This document shows positions 56,501-64,000 of a DNA stretch of 64,000 nt, in pieces. How positions within the stretch are numbered: the first letter of the stretch is position 1; every line of letters starts with the position of its first letter. Source of the stretch: Pantoea sp. CCBC3-3-1 (GTDB lineage Bacteria; Pseudomonadota; Gammaproteobacteria; Enterobacterales; Enterobacteriaceae); the NCBI RefSeq assembly GCF_007981265.1, contig NZ_CP034363.1:930001-994000 (forward strand), written 5' to 3'. The position numbers and the translations under genes were made by a program. The notes beneath the pieces were generated by a model that saw nothing but the letters and a program-made list of their open reading frames with translations, did no database searches and had not been told where the DNA came from.

Positions 56501-57994
56501 TTACCTTTTTTGCACCATCACTTTCCCACCGTAACCTTGAGGGATGCTCACGCGATCTTCCCGCGCAATCCAGCGGTAGCAGCCTGCCGAAAGCGCCACG
56601 CCAATAAACCAGCTGAAGTTTGCGACCGCATGCAGAGAAGGCGTAAAGCTAATCGCCAGGCCAATCAGTACCGACGGTACCAGCGCACCGATGGCTTTTG
56701 GATTAAAGCCGCCGCGATACCAGTACTGCCCTTTTGGCGTATCGTTAAACAGATCGTTGACGGAAATCTGGCCGCGCTTAATCAGATAAAAATCACACAG
56801 CAAAATACCAAACAGCGGCCCAATAAAGGCGCCCAGCACGTCCAGCGTATAGTGGATCAGCTCCGGCGACTGGAAGAGGTTCCATGGCGTCAGTAAAACC
56901 GAGCCTACGGCGGCGATCATTCCGCCGGTGCGGAAACTGATTTTTTGCGGTGAGCAGTTGGAAAAGTCGAAGGCTGGCGAAACAAAATTGGCGACAATAT
57001 TGATGCCGATGGTCGCGGTGATCATGGTCAGCAGGCCAATCGCCACGGCTAAATCGCTGCCGACGCGGCTCACCGTTTCGACAGGATCGGTGATCATGTG
57101 GCCAAACAGCGACTGCGTACCCGAAACGATCACCACGGTAACCACAGAAAACAGCAAGAAGTTAAAGGGCAATCCCCAGCGGTTGCCGCGACGGATCTCA
57201 TTCATATTTTTGCCATAGCGCGAGAAATCGCCAAAGTTGAGCAGCGGCCCCGAAAAGTAGGAGACGACCAGCGCCGTGGCGGTGATCATTTCCCATGCCT
57301 GCTGTCCGCCGCTCAGCTGTTTGCTTGCCAGCGTCAGAGAAATCCCGTTAAAACCGGTTTTGTATACAATCCAAACCGCCAGCGCCACCATCACCACGTA
57401 CACCGCCGGACCCGCCACATCGATAAAGCGTTTAATCGCATTCATCCCATGCCAGAACACCAGCGCCTGAGCAAACCACATTACGCCGAAACATATCCAG
57501 CCCAGCTGCGACAGGCCCAGCCATGAAGCGTGCGTCAGCGGCGTCAGTGCGGGCCAGAATTTCAGTGAAACCAGCATAAGCGCGTTTGCCGCCAGATAGG
57601 TCTGGATGCCGTACCAGGCAAAAGCGATCAAGCCGCGGATCACCGCCGGAATATTGGCACCGAACACGCCAAAAGCCTGACGGCAGATAACGGCATAGGG
57701 AACGCCCGCCATTTGACTGGGTTTGGCAACAAGGTTTGCGCAAATCTGCACAATACAGATGCCGACCAGCAGACATAACAGCACCTGCCAGCTGGCAAGG
57801 CCAAGGGTGAAGAAGCTGGCTGCCACCACATAGCCGCCCATGCTGTGCACATCTGACATCCAGAAAGAGAAAATGTTGTACCAGCTCCAGTTCTGATCGC
57901 GCGTGGGGGCGAGGTCGTCATTGCACAGCCGCGGGCTGTAGTGGGCATGGGCTGAATCCGCCGTCGCCTGGGAAATTTTCTGACTATTTGGCAT
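56501..57994 (-). CDS. NCS1-family nucleobase/allantoin/hydantoin permease
   Basis: A 497-residue nucleobase:cation symporter-1 protein with about 12 membrane helices. N-terminal NWSWYNIFSFWMSDVHSMGGYV and central GFNGISL and NFGDFSRYGKNMNEIRRGN segments are typical of the allantoin/hydantoin/uracil branch (PucI, Mhp1). It is divergent from the GntR regulator and near allantoin racemase and allantoinase, so allantoin import is the most likely role. Uracil, cytosine or hydantoin cannot be excluded. The start ATG has GGAGCAGG upstream. Confidence 0.85.
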   Translation of the reverse strand: MPNSQKISQATADSAHAHYSPRLCNDDLAPTRDQNWSWYNIFSFWMSDVHSMGGYVVAASFFTLGLASWQVLLCLLVGICIVQICANLVAKPSQMAGVPYAVICRQAFGVFGANIPAVIRGLIAFAWYGIQTYLAANALMLVSLKFWPALTPLTHASWLGLSQLGWICFGVMWFAQALVFWHGMNAIKRFIDVAGPAVYVVMVALAVWIVYKTGFNGISLTLASKQLSGGQQAWEMITATALVVSYFSGPLLNFGDFSRYGKNMNEIRRGNRWGLPFNFLLFSVVTVVIVSGTQSLFGHMITDPVETVSRVGSDLAVAIGLLTMITATIGINIVANFVSPAFDFSNCSPQKISFRTGGMIAAVGSVLLTPWNLFQSPELIHYTLDVLGAFIGPLFGILLCDFYLIKRGQISVNDLFNDTPKGQYWYRGGFNPKAIGALVPSVLIGLAISFTPSLHAVANFSWFIGVALSAGCYRWIAREDRVSIPQGYGGKVMVQKR

Positions 57995-58069
57995 GAAACC
58001 TGCTCCTCAAATATTTCGTTAAGTGCAAACCTGCTGTGGGAGGTATTGCAGGATTCAGGCCAGAAATTG

Positions 58070-58110
58070 AAATCGTGTATACAAGCTTGATAAATATTGT
58101 GTACGATTTT
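58070..58110. promoter_or_regulatory. Candidate GntR (HpxS) operator between permease and hpxS
   Basis: Two related palindromic sites lie in the divergent gap. TGTATACA (58076-58083) is a perfect 8-bp palindrome inside GTGTATACAAG. TTGTGTACGAT (58098-58108) is a variant in which AATCGT and ACGATT form outer inverted arms spanning the whole block. TNGTATACNA-type sites are common for FCD-domain GntR proteins. The position suits control of both divergent units. Confidence 0.5.
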
Positions 58111-58138
58111 TAAAGATCACAACTTGACCGGACAGGAA

Positions 58139-58870
58139 ATGAAAAGTGAAACCGGCCTGAAAACGGCCTCAGACCTGCAAGACAGGGATGAACCTATCTA
58201 TCAGGCATTGTTGGCGGCCATCGTCGAGCGCCAGCTGCCGCCGGGCAGTAAATTGCCGGAAGAAGCGCTGTCCAGCGTATTTGGCGTAAGCCGTACCGGC
58301 ATTCGTAAAGTGCTTCACCGCCTTGCCGCGGTGCAAATGATTGTGCTGACGCCCGGACGTGGTGCACAGGTTGCCACGCCTTCGGTGGAAGAAGCGCAGG
58401 ATATTTTCCGCACCCGCTCGCTCCTGGAATGCGCCAATCTGCCCGCCGTGCTCGAACACTGTCAGTCTCCTCATCTGGTGGCGCTGGAAAAACTCAACCG
58501 GCAGGAGCAGCAGGCGCATGAGGATCGTGATGGCCCTGCGGCAATCCGGCTTTCTGCGGCGTTTCATATCCAGTTACAGGCTATCTCGGGCAATCAGGTG
58601 CTGACCGGGATGGTGACAAGCCTGACGCAGCGCTCTTCGCTGGTTATTGCCGCCTGGGGCGCACCGTGGCAGCAGAGCTGCCGCTGTGACGATCACGATC
58701 GGCTGATCGATCTGCTGAGAAAAAAATCGCTAACGGCGCTGACTGACGCATTACAGCAACATTTTGCGCATATCGTAGCGAGTCTGCACTTTGAACGCGG
58801 CGGTGAAACGCTGCCCGATTTCGCCAAATTATTTGCGCATGTCGGCACAGCGCAGGGAGTGAAAAAATGA
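58139..58870 (+). CDS. hpxS: GntR-family (FadR/FCD type) transcriptional regulator HpxS
   Basis: A 243-residue GntR regulator. The N-terminal winged helix (about 15-85, LPPGSKLPEEALSSVFGVSRTGIRKVLHRL) is followed by an all-helical FCD ligand domain (about 95-225). It resembles Klebsiella HpxS, which heads the hpxSAB allantoin operon; that link rests on gene order and family. The frame extends 14 codons upstream to a TTG, but I chose ATG 58139, with ACAGGAA close before it. It overlaps hpxA by 4 nt. Confidence 0.85.
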   Translation: MKSETGLKTASDLQDRDEPIYQALLAAIVERQLPPGSKLPEEALSSVFGVSRTGIRKVLHRLAAVQMIVLTPGRGAQVATPSVEEAQDIFRTRSLLECANLPAVLEHCQSPHLVALEKLNRQEQQAHEDRDGPAAIRLSAAFHIQLQAISGNQVLTGMVTSLTQRSSLVIAAWGAPWQQSCRCDDHDRLIDLLRKKSLTALTDALQQHFAHIVASLHFERGGETLPDFAKLFAHVGTAQGVKK

Positions 58871-59607
58871 CGGACAGACAAATTATTCAGGTCATTAATC
58901 CCAATACCAGCCTGGCGATGACTGAAACTATCGGTGCCGCAGCGCGCGCGGTCGCGGCACCGACGACGGAGATTCTGGCAGTGTGTCCGTCGGCAGGCGT
59001 GGCTTCCATCGAAGGGCATTTTGATGAGGCGGTGGCAACAATTGGCGTACTGGAGCAGATTAAAGCCGGACGCGAGCAGGGCGTCTGTGGGCATGTTATT
59101 GCCTGCTTTGGCGATCCGGGCCTGCTGGCCGCGCGTGAACTGGCACAGGGGCCGGTAATCGGTATTGCCGAAGCGGCGATGCATATGGCCACGATGGTTG
59201 CCACGCGCTTTTCGATCGTCACGACGCTGCCTCGGACGGTGGTTATTGCACGACATCTGTTGCAGCAGTACGGTTTTGAACGCCATTGCGCAGCGCTGCA
59301 CGCTATCGATCTGCCCGTTCTGGCGCTGCAAGACGGTAGCGGCGTTGCGCAGGAAAAGGTGCGGCAGGGCTGCATTCGGGCAAAACAGCAGGACGGCAGT
59401 GGCGCAATCGTACTGGGTTGTGGCGGCATGGCGAACCTTGCACGCGAGCTAACGCAAGAACTGGGCATCCCGATCGTTGATGGCGTGGGCGCGGCAGTCA
59501 AAATGGTGGAATCGCTGGTGGCGCTTGGCTTGTCGACCAGTAAGCATGGCGATTTAGACTATCCGGTGCGAAAAACCCTGACGGGTCAGTTTAAGCACCT
59601 AAACTAA
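58867..59607 (+). CDS. hpxA: Allantoin racemase (Asp/Glu/hydantoin racemase family) HpxA
   Basis: A 246-residue member of the cofactor-free Asp/Glu/hydantoin racemase family. The two catalytic cysteines are C80 (IACFGDPG) and C185 (VLGCGGMA), and the N-terminal INPNTSLAMTE is the hydantoin-racemase subgroup signature. Next to an allantoinase it most likely interconverts R- and S-allantoin, as Klebsiella HpxA does. It is translationally coupled to hpxS (ATGA). Confidence 0.88.
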   Translation: MTDRQIIQVINPNTSLAMTETIGAAARAVAAPTTEILAVCPSAGVASIEGHFDEAVATIGVLEQIKAGREQGVCGHVIACFGDPGLLAARELAQGPVIGIAEAAMHMATMVATRFSIVTTLPRTVVIARHLLQQYGFERHCAALHAIDLPVLALQDGSGVAQEKVRQGCIRAKQQDGSGAIVLGCGGMANLARELTQELGIPIVDGVGAAVKMVESLVALGLSTSKHGDLDYPVRKTLTGQFKHLN

Positions 59608-59638
59608 GTGAAGTTGCCCCGGAACAGGACAAGCGATC

Positions 59639-60598
59639 ATGAATGATACGAGCGAGAAAAAAGAATACAGCTTTAACAAAAACTATCCACGTGATCTGAT
59701 TGGCTATGCGGGCAATCCTCCGCATGCGGCCTGGCCAAATGAGGCGCGCATCGCCGTACAGTTCGTTTTGAATTATGAAGAAGGCGCAGAAAACAGCGTA
59801 CTGCATGGCGATGCCGGTTCGGAGCAGTTTCTGTCCGATATTATTGGCGCGGCCAGTTACCCCGAGCGGCATATGTCGATGGAGTCTCTGTATGAATACG
59901 GTTCGCGTGCGGGTTTCTGGCGTATCCACAACGAATTTCAGAAACGCGATCTGCCGCTAACGGTATTTGGCGTGGCGATGGCGCTGGCGCGTCATCCGGA
60001 GATCGTCGAGGCGATTAAACATGCCGATTACGATGTGGTCAGCCACGGCTGGCGTTGGCTTCACTATCAGGGAATGGATGCCAAAACCGAGCGTCAGCAT
60101 ATGCAGCAGGCGATCGATACATTGACCGATCTGTTTGGCAAAGCGCCCACGGGCTGGTACACAGGACGCGACAGCCCGAACACGCGCCGACTGGTGGTCG
60201 AGCAGGGCGGGTTAACCTACGACAGTGATTATTATGGCGACGACTTGCCTTTCTGGGCGCAGGTCACCTGTCAGGACGGCACGGTGAAGTCGCATTTGAT
60301 TATTCCTTACACCTTAGAAACCAACGACATGCGTTTTGCCACGCCGCAGGGCTTTAATACGGCAGAGCAGTTTTATACCTATTTGAAAGACAGTTTTGAC
60401 GTACTGTATGAAGAGGGTGAAACGTCGCCGAAGATGCTGTCGATTGGCATGCACTGCCGTCTGCTGGGCAGGCCCGGGAAATTCAAAGCGCTGCAACGCT
60501 TCCTGGATTATATCCAGCAGCATGAGAAAGTCTGGATTTGCACGCGTCAGCAGATTGCCGATCACTGGGTGAAAACGCATCCGGCGCCTGAGGTTTGA
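59639..60598 (+). CDS. hpxB: Allantoinase, polysaccharide-deacetylase type (PuuE/HpxB)
   Basis: A 319-residue PuuE-type allantoinase, which hydrolyses allantoin to allantoate. This family derives from polysaccharide deacetylases and is unrelated to the AllB amidohydrolases. Conserved parts are the N-terminal YPRDLIGYAGNPPHAAWPN, VVSHGWRWLHYQ, GWYTGRDSPNTRRL, YDSDYYGDDLPFW and MLSIGMHCRLLGRPG. It follows hpxA by 31 nt and is the last gene of hpxSAB, ending before a strong bidirectional terminator. No gene for allantoate breakdown is seen in the window. Confidence 0.92.
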   Translation: MNDTSEKKEYSFNKNYPRDLIGYAGNPPHAAWPNEARIAVQFVLNYEEGAENSVLHGDAGSEQFLSDIIGAASYPERHMSMESLYEYGSRAGFWRIHNEFQKRDLPLTVFGVAMALARHPEIVEAIKHADYDVVSHGWRWLHYQGMDAKTERQHMQQAIDTLTDLFGKAPTGWYTGRDSPNTRRLVVEQGGLTYDSDYYGDDLPFWAQVTCQDGTVKSHLIIPYTLETNDMRFATPQGFNTAEQFYTYLKDSFDVLYEEGETSPKMLSIGMHCRLLGRPGKFKALQRFLDYIQQHEKVWICTRQQIADHWVKTHPAPEV

Positions 60599-60690
60599 TT
60601 CAGCGTTGGATGAGACCTGGCGTTGGGTTGTTGTCATGTCTGTGGCGGGACAAGACCTTAAGACGCTGAATTTTAGGTTGTTCAGCAAAC

Positions 60691-60720
60691 AAAAAAACCG
60701 CCGATAAAGGCGGTTTTTTT
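60691..60720. terminator. Bidirectional Rho-independent terminator after hpxB
   Basis: A perfect 12-bp inverted repeat, AAAAAAACCGCC / GGCGGTTTTTTT, with a 6-nt loop. It gives seven Ts on either strand and can end hpxSAB as well as any minus-strand transcript from the hpxZ side. Confidence 0.93.
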
Positions 60721-60771
60721 GTGCTGGTCAGGTTAAGCGACCTTCTCAGCAGGGTGTTGGTTACCAACGTA

Positions 60772-60792
60772 ACGCAAGCACGATCCAGTGCT
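60772..60792. repeat. 21-bp direct repeat, copy 1
   Basis: A 21-bp sequence (ACGCAAGCACGATCC then AGTGCT) is repeated exactly at 60924-60944. It contains the inverted arms AGCAC/GTGCT around GATCCA. In this copy only the 5-bp inner arms pair. Confidence 0.75.
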
Positions 60793-60923
60793 CATATAGT
60801 GGGCTGCTTTATATCATCTGTCAAGTGCCTGACCCGGCTGGTTAATGTACAATGCCGCTGGGCCTTTCCGCCGCCTTAAGCAAGCGGGCACCGAATTCAG
60901 GAGAGGATTTCCAACGGCCGTAG

Positions 60924-60947
60924 ACGCAAGCACGATCCAGTGCTTGC
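60924..60947. repeat. 21-bp direct repeat, copy 2, with an 8-bp hairpin
   Basis: Exact second copy of the repeat (60924-60944). Here the flank extends the inverted arms to a perfect 8-bp stem, GCAAGCAC / GTGCTTGC (60926-60933 and 60940-60947), around GATCCA. Confidence 0.75.
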
Positions 60948-61006
60948 ATTCGCGGTTACATCTTCGGTGGTGGCAATCGTGAAGCGGTCTGAGCAAGGAC
61001 CGCCTG

Positions 61007-61390
61007 TCAGCTCATCAAACTTACCTGCGCCGCAACGATTCGCCAGCCGCACGGCAGCTTCACCCAGGTTTGCTGCTGACGCCCGATTTTGTCGGTTCCC
61101 TCGCGGGTGAACTCGGTGCTGCACACCGCGTAATCCTCCCCAAAGGTGGTGATTACCGTATTACGCAGCTGGCGATCCAACCCTGTTGAGGGACGTGCCG
61201 CCCGGAAAGCGCGGATTTCTTCAATACCATATAAATTCTCTCCTGCACCCAACCGCACGGTGCGTGCGTCGTGCCAGAACAACTCGTCCAGTACCACCGT
61301 GTCGTTGCTGATTAATGCCTCTTCGTAACGATAAAAGGCGGCGGTTACCTCCGCCAGAATCAACGGTCGATCGATATATTCACTTTTCAT
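61007..61390 (-). CDS. hpxZ: HpxZ, AtzH-like (DUF3225, NTF2-fold) protein
   Basis: A 127-residue single NTF2/SnoaL-like domain protein of the DUF3225 family. AtzH, a homologue from atrazine-degrading bacteria, hydrolyses 1,3-dicarboxyurea. In Klebsiella the matching gene is hpxZ. Conserved parts are FYRYEEALISNDTVVLDELFWHD and GWRIVAAQVSL. Its ATG is 2 nt after the hpxY stop, so it is the last gene of hpxWXYZ. The exact substrate in this pathway is unknown. Confidence 0.85.
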   Translation of the reverse strand: MKSEYIDRPLILAEVTAAFYRYEEALISNDTVVLDELFWHDARTVRLGAGENLYGIEEIRAFRAARPSTGLDRQLRNTVITTFGEDYAVCSTEFTREGTDKIGRQQQTWVKLPCGWRIVAAQVSLMS

Positions 61391-61392
61391 AG

Positions 61393-62787
61393 TCAGAAAC
61401 CCGTTATTGGTAATGCTTTCGCAATGCCCATTTTTTCCAGCGCCCAGGCTGCCCGCAGACAGGCTTCTTCTTTGAACGGCGCGGCAATCAGCTGTAAGCC
61501 AATTGGCAGACCGCCCGGCGTTTGCAGCGGCACCGTGGTCACCGGCAGGCCGAGGAAGGAAATGGGCTGCGTCAGCATCCCCATACTGGCACGGATCGGC
61601 AAATCGCTGCCGTTAATGCGCATGGTTTCCTGGCCGACGGGCGTGGCGCTGGTGGGGGTGGCTGGCGCAATCAGCACGTCGAACTGCTCAAACAGCGGCA
61701 GCACCTGCTGTTTAAAATGCTGGCGAAAACGCTGCGCCTGCACATACCAGGCGGAGGGGATCATCGCGCCTGCCAGCAGCCGCTCGCGCGATAACGGCTC
61801 GAAACGCTCTGGCTGGCTGCGCAGGGCGGGCAAATAAGCGTTGCCCCCTTCCGAAGCGGTAAGAATAAAGGCGGCGGTGCGGGCCAGTTCTGCTTCCGGC
61901 AGGGAAATCTCATCCTGTGCATTCAGCGCTTTCGCCGCCAGCGCGACAGCAGCACGTGCATCATCATCGCACCACGTCTGGAAATAACCGTCCAGCACGG
62001 CACAATGTAAACCTTCACCGCCGTGCTCCAACAAGCGGTGTGCAGGATGGATCGCACGCTCTGCCTGAAAGCTGTCCTGCGCATCGCGCCCCTGAAGCGC
62101 ATCATAAACCAGCGACAGATCCTCCACAGAACGGGCAAACGGGCCAATATGATCCAGGCTGGCGACAAACGGCTGGCTGCCGCTGCGGGAAAGACGGCCA
62201 AAGGTGGGTTTAAGGCCAAAAATACCGCACAGCGAGGCGGGAACGCGAATCGACCCGTTAGTGTCCGTGCCAAGAGAAAAATGCACCAGACCCGCAGCGA
62301 CGGCTGCCGCAGAGCCGCCGGAAGATCCGCCAGCGATGCGGGTCAGATCCCGTGGATTACGGGTTGCGCCGTAATGGCTGTTTTCAGTGGTAAAACCATA
62401 AGCGTAAGCATCCATATTCAGCATGCCGGAAAGCATCGCGCCAGCGTCGGCCAGTTTACGCACCGCCCAGCCGTCATGAGTAGCAGGCTGGCGATCGCTA
62501 AACAGGCTGGCACCCGCCAGCGTGGTATGACCGGCTACATCAAACAGATTTTTAACCGCATAAGGGATCGCTGCCAGCGGCGGCAGCGGACGATCTTCTT
62601 TACGCAGTCGATCAAGGCGATCGGCCTCCTGCAACATGCGATCCTGCGTGATCTCTGTCCAGGCGTTGATCGCGGGATTATGTTGCCCGATGGCCGACAG
62701 CGTCTGTTGGGCAATCTCTCGGGCGCTAAGCTCGCCTTTAATCAACGCGCGTTTCAGTTCAGCGATGGATAACCTGTGCAGATTCAT
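61393..62787 (-). CDS. hpxY: HpxY, AtzE-like amidase (amidase signature family)
   Basis: A 464-residue amidase-signature enzyme. The Ser-cisSer-Lys triad is visible: K79 (YAVKNLFDV), S155 in [12 protein letters not shown], and the nucleophile S179 in [12 protein letters not shown]. It is closest in type to AtzE (1-carboxybiuret hydrolase), which works as a heterotetramer with the small GatC-like AtzG. hpxX just upstream encodes the AtzG-like partner and overlaps hpxY by 4 nt. In Klebsiella hpxWXYZ it serves oxamate/purine nitrogen use; its exact reaction there is not settled. Confidence 0.88.
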   Translation of the reverse strand: MNLHRLSIAELKRALIKGELSAREIAQQTLSAIGQHNPAINAWTEITQDRMLQEADRLDRLRKEDRPLPPLAAIPYAVKNLFDVAGHTTLAGASLFSDRQPATHDGWAVRKLADAGAMLSGMLNMDAYAYGFTTENSHYGATRNPRDLTRIAGGSSGGSAAAVAAGLVHFSLGTDTNGSIRVPASLCGIFGLKPTFGRLSRSGSQPFVASLDHIGPFARSVEDLSLVYDALQGRDAQDSFQAERAIHPAHRLLEHGGEGLHCAVLDGYFQTWCDDDARAAVALAAKALNAQDEISLPEAELARTAAFILTASEGGNAYLPALRSQPERFEPLSRERLLAGAMIPSAWYVQAQRFRQHFKQQVLPLFEQFDVLIAPATPTSATPVGQETMRINGSDLPIRASMGMLTQPISFLGLPVTTVPLQTPGGLPIGLQLIAAPFKEEACLRAAWALEKMGIAKALPITGF

Positions 62788-62972
62788 GCTTTATATACTC
62801 CCGCCACTTCCTGCCGATCGTCGAGTGGAAACGCCATCAATGGCTCTGCCATACCGGCGATACGGGTAAACTGCACCAGCAGTTCGGCGCGGCGCTCGTC
62901 ATCCAGCGTCACGCCCAGAACCTGCTCCATCTGTGCCACATAGGCTGCCCAGTCGGGCGAAGTCTGCTTCAT
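62784..62972 (-). CDS. hpxX: HpxX, AtzG-like small amidase partner (DUF4089)
   Basis: A 62-residue protein, MKQTSPDWAAYVAQMEQVLG..., of the DUF4089/AtzG type. AtzG wraps around AtzE as GatC does around GatA and is needed for stability or activity. The ATG has AGGAG 7 nt upstream and the stop overlaps hpxY (ATGA), consistent with stoichiometric co-translation. Confidence 0.85.
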   Translation of the reverse strand: MKQTSPDWAAYVAQMEQVLGVTLDDERRAELLVQFTRIAGMAEPLMAFPLDDRQEVAGVYKA

Positions 62973-62984
62973 GGTGTTCTCCTG

Positions 62985-64000
62985 TTAAAAACCGGCGGCG
63001 CTACCGTTGCTGCGCGGATCGCATGCGCCTTCCAGCATACCGTTGGTATGACGTACGATGGCGCCTGCATGGCCGACTGCTTCGCTGAAATCATCCAGCG
63101 CTTCCACTTCATGGCCGAGTGCGCGCAGGCGGGCAAAGGTTTCGCTGGAAAAACGGCCTTCCAGCTTCAGCGAATCGGAGGCCTGGCCCCAGGTGCGGCC
63201 CAGCAGCCAACGCGGGGCGCTAACGCACTGCTGTAGCGGCATGCCCTGTACGATATGACGGGTAAAAATCGCCGCCTGGGTCTGCGGCTGGCCGTCGCCG
63301 CCCATTGAGCCATAAACCATGGTGCGCCCATCATTCAGGCGGGCAGCGGCAGGATTCAGGGTATGAAAAGGCTGTTTGCCGGGCGCAAGAGCCAGCAGAT
63401 GATTGGGATCGAGGCTAAACGCCGCGCCGCGATTTTGCCAGGTAATGCCGGTGCCCGGCAACACCACGCCGCTGCCGAACTCATGATAAATGCTCTGAAT
63501 AAAGGAAACGGCCAGCCCGCTGCTGTCCATCACCCCCATCCATACGGTATCGCCTGGTCCTTTACCGCTTCCCCATGGTGCGGCGTGCCGATCATCGATC
63601 TCGCTGGCCAGCCGCGCCAGCAAATCGGAGTCGAGCAGGCTTTGCATCTGTTCCGTCATGTGGCGCGGATCGGTGATATAGCGATCGCGCAGCCCAAATG
63701 CCAGTTTGGTGGCTTCAACAATGCGGTGAATGGTTTGTGCTTCATCGGCGCCGTTCATATCCAGCCGATCGATAATGCCGAGAATGGCCAGCGACACCAC
63801 GCCCTGCGTGGGCGGCGTCATGTTATACACTTCGCCGTGCTGGTGCCGGATCCGCAGCGGCGTGCGCCGTTTCGCCTGATGACGATTCAAATCCTCAAGC
63901 GTGACTGGCATCCCCAGCGCGGACATCGCGCTGGCGAGTTTACTGGCCAGCGAACCGCGGTAGAAGCTTTCCAGCCCCTCTTCCGTTAGTTGAATCAGCG
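62985..64000 (-). CDS. hpxW: HpxW, gamma-glutamyltransferase-family oxamate amidohydrolase (partial, 5' end outside window)
   Basis: An Ntn-hydrolase of the gamma-glutamyltransferase family, cut by the window edge. The frame stays open to position 64000, giving the last 338 residues including the stop. Autoprocessing should occur before the threonine of GDTVWMGVMDSSG (codon 63546-63548), which becomes the nucleophile. SFIQSIYHEFGSG, TLNPAAARLNDGRTMVYGSMGGDGQPQ and the C-terminal EGACDPRSNGSA are family landmarks. In Klebsiella HpxW hydrolyses oxamate to oxalate and ammonia. It is 12 nt upstream of hpxX in the operon. Confidence 0.87.
   Translation of the reverse strand, partial: LIQLTEEGLESFYRGSLASKLASAMSALGMPVTLEDLNRHQAKRRTPLRIRHQHGEVYNMTPPTQGVVSLAILGIIDRLDMNGADEAQTIHRIVEATKLAFGLRDRYITDPRHMTEQMQSLLDSDLLARLASEIDDRHAAPWGSGKGPGDTVWMGVMDSSGLAVSFIQSIYHEFGSGVVLPGTGITWQNRGAAFSLDPNHLLALAPGKQPFHTLNPAAARLNDGRTMVYGSMGGDGQPQTQAAIFTRHIVQGMPLQQCVSAPRWLLGRTWGQASDSLKLEGRFSSETFARLRALGHEVEALDDFSEAVGHAGAIVRHTNGMLEGACDPRSNGSAAGF

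Larger units (their letters stand above)
60599..61006. other. Non-coding gap between hpxB and hpxZ with repeats
   Basis: This 408-bp gap between two convergent operons has no convincing gene. It contains a bidirectional terminator, a 21-bp direct repeat 152 bp apart (60772-60792 and 60924-60944), and a minus-strand TTGACA (60824-60819) with weak -10 candidates. A 20-codon minus-strand frame (60795-60733, MSTGSCLRYVGN...) follows that TTGACA but has no ribosome site. Confidence 0.6.

Noticed and set aside
60733..60795. 20-codon minus-strand gene in the hpxB-hpxZ gap
   Set aside because: No ribosome site and no family recognised; kept only as part of a possible small-transcript finding.

Overview
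The window looks like a chromosomal segment of a member of the Enterobacterales. Gene content and order follow the Escherichia coli yaeH-dapD-glnD-map-rpsB ... rrnH-dnaQ-aspV segment almost gene for gene, and most proteins are within a few residues of the E. coli lengths. The differences (losses of nlpE and dkgB, an extra cytochrome c, an hpx purine cluster, ERIC-like repeats) suggest an Erwiniaceae-type genome such as Erwinia or Pantoea. That placement is inference from synteny and remembered protein sequences, not from a search.

Positions 1-38528 are conserved housekeeping core. yaeH, dapD, glnD and map lie on the minus strand. A long plus-strand run follows: translation (rpsB, tsf, frr), UMP kinase (pyrH), isoprenoid and phospholipid synthesis (dxr, uppS, cdsA), envelope biogenesis (rseP, bamA, skp), lipid A synthesis (lpxD, fabZ, lpxA, lpxB), then rnhB, dnaE and accA. 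Next come a small DUF1508 gene, ldcC, yaeR, tilS and a small cytochrome c. Minus-strand rof-yaeP, plus-strand yaeQ-arfB, and minus-strand proS, trmO-rcsF and the metNIQ methionine transporter (with MetJ boxes upstream) lead to gmhB.

Positions 38529-44840 hold a complete rRNA operon: promoters P1 and P2, 16S, tRNA-Ile, tRNA-Ala, 23S, 5S, tRNA-Thr, a second identical 5S, tRNA-Asp and a terminator. An ERIC-like repeat sits inside the 23S-5S spacer.

Positions 44841-52216 match the E. coli yafC-yafD ... mltD-gloB-yafS-rnhA-dnaQ-aspV region, but dkgB is absent and a cyclase-family hydrolase sits between yafD and mltD.

Positions 52217-64000, beyond the second tRNA-Asp, are accessory metabolism. 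The first block has fsaA divergent from a glycyl-radical activase (ybiY) and its glycyl-radical enzyme (ybiW). The activase carries one in-frame TGA exactly at the second cysteine codon of its radical-SAM cluster motif, so it is either a fresh pseudogene or a selenocysteine/readthrough gene. An FNR-like dyad lies just upstream. The second block is an allantoin/purine-nitrogen cluster like Klebsiella hpxSAB and hpxWXYZ: an NCS1 permease, a GntR regulator, allantoin racemase, allantoinase, an AtzE/AtzG/AtzH-like trio, and a gamma-glutamyltransferase-like oxamate amidohydrolase cut by the window end.

No integrase, transposase, prophage gene or CRISPR array was seen.
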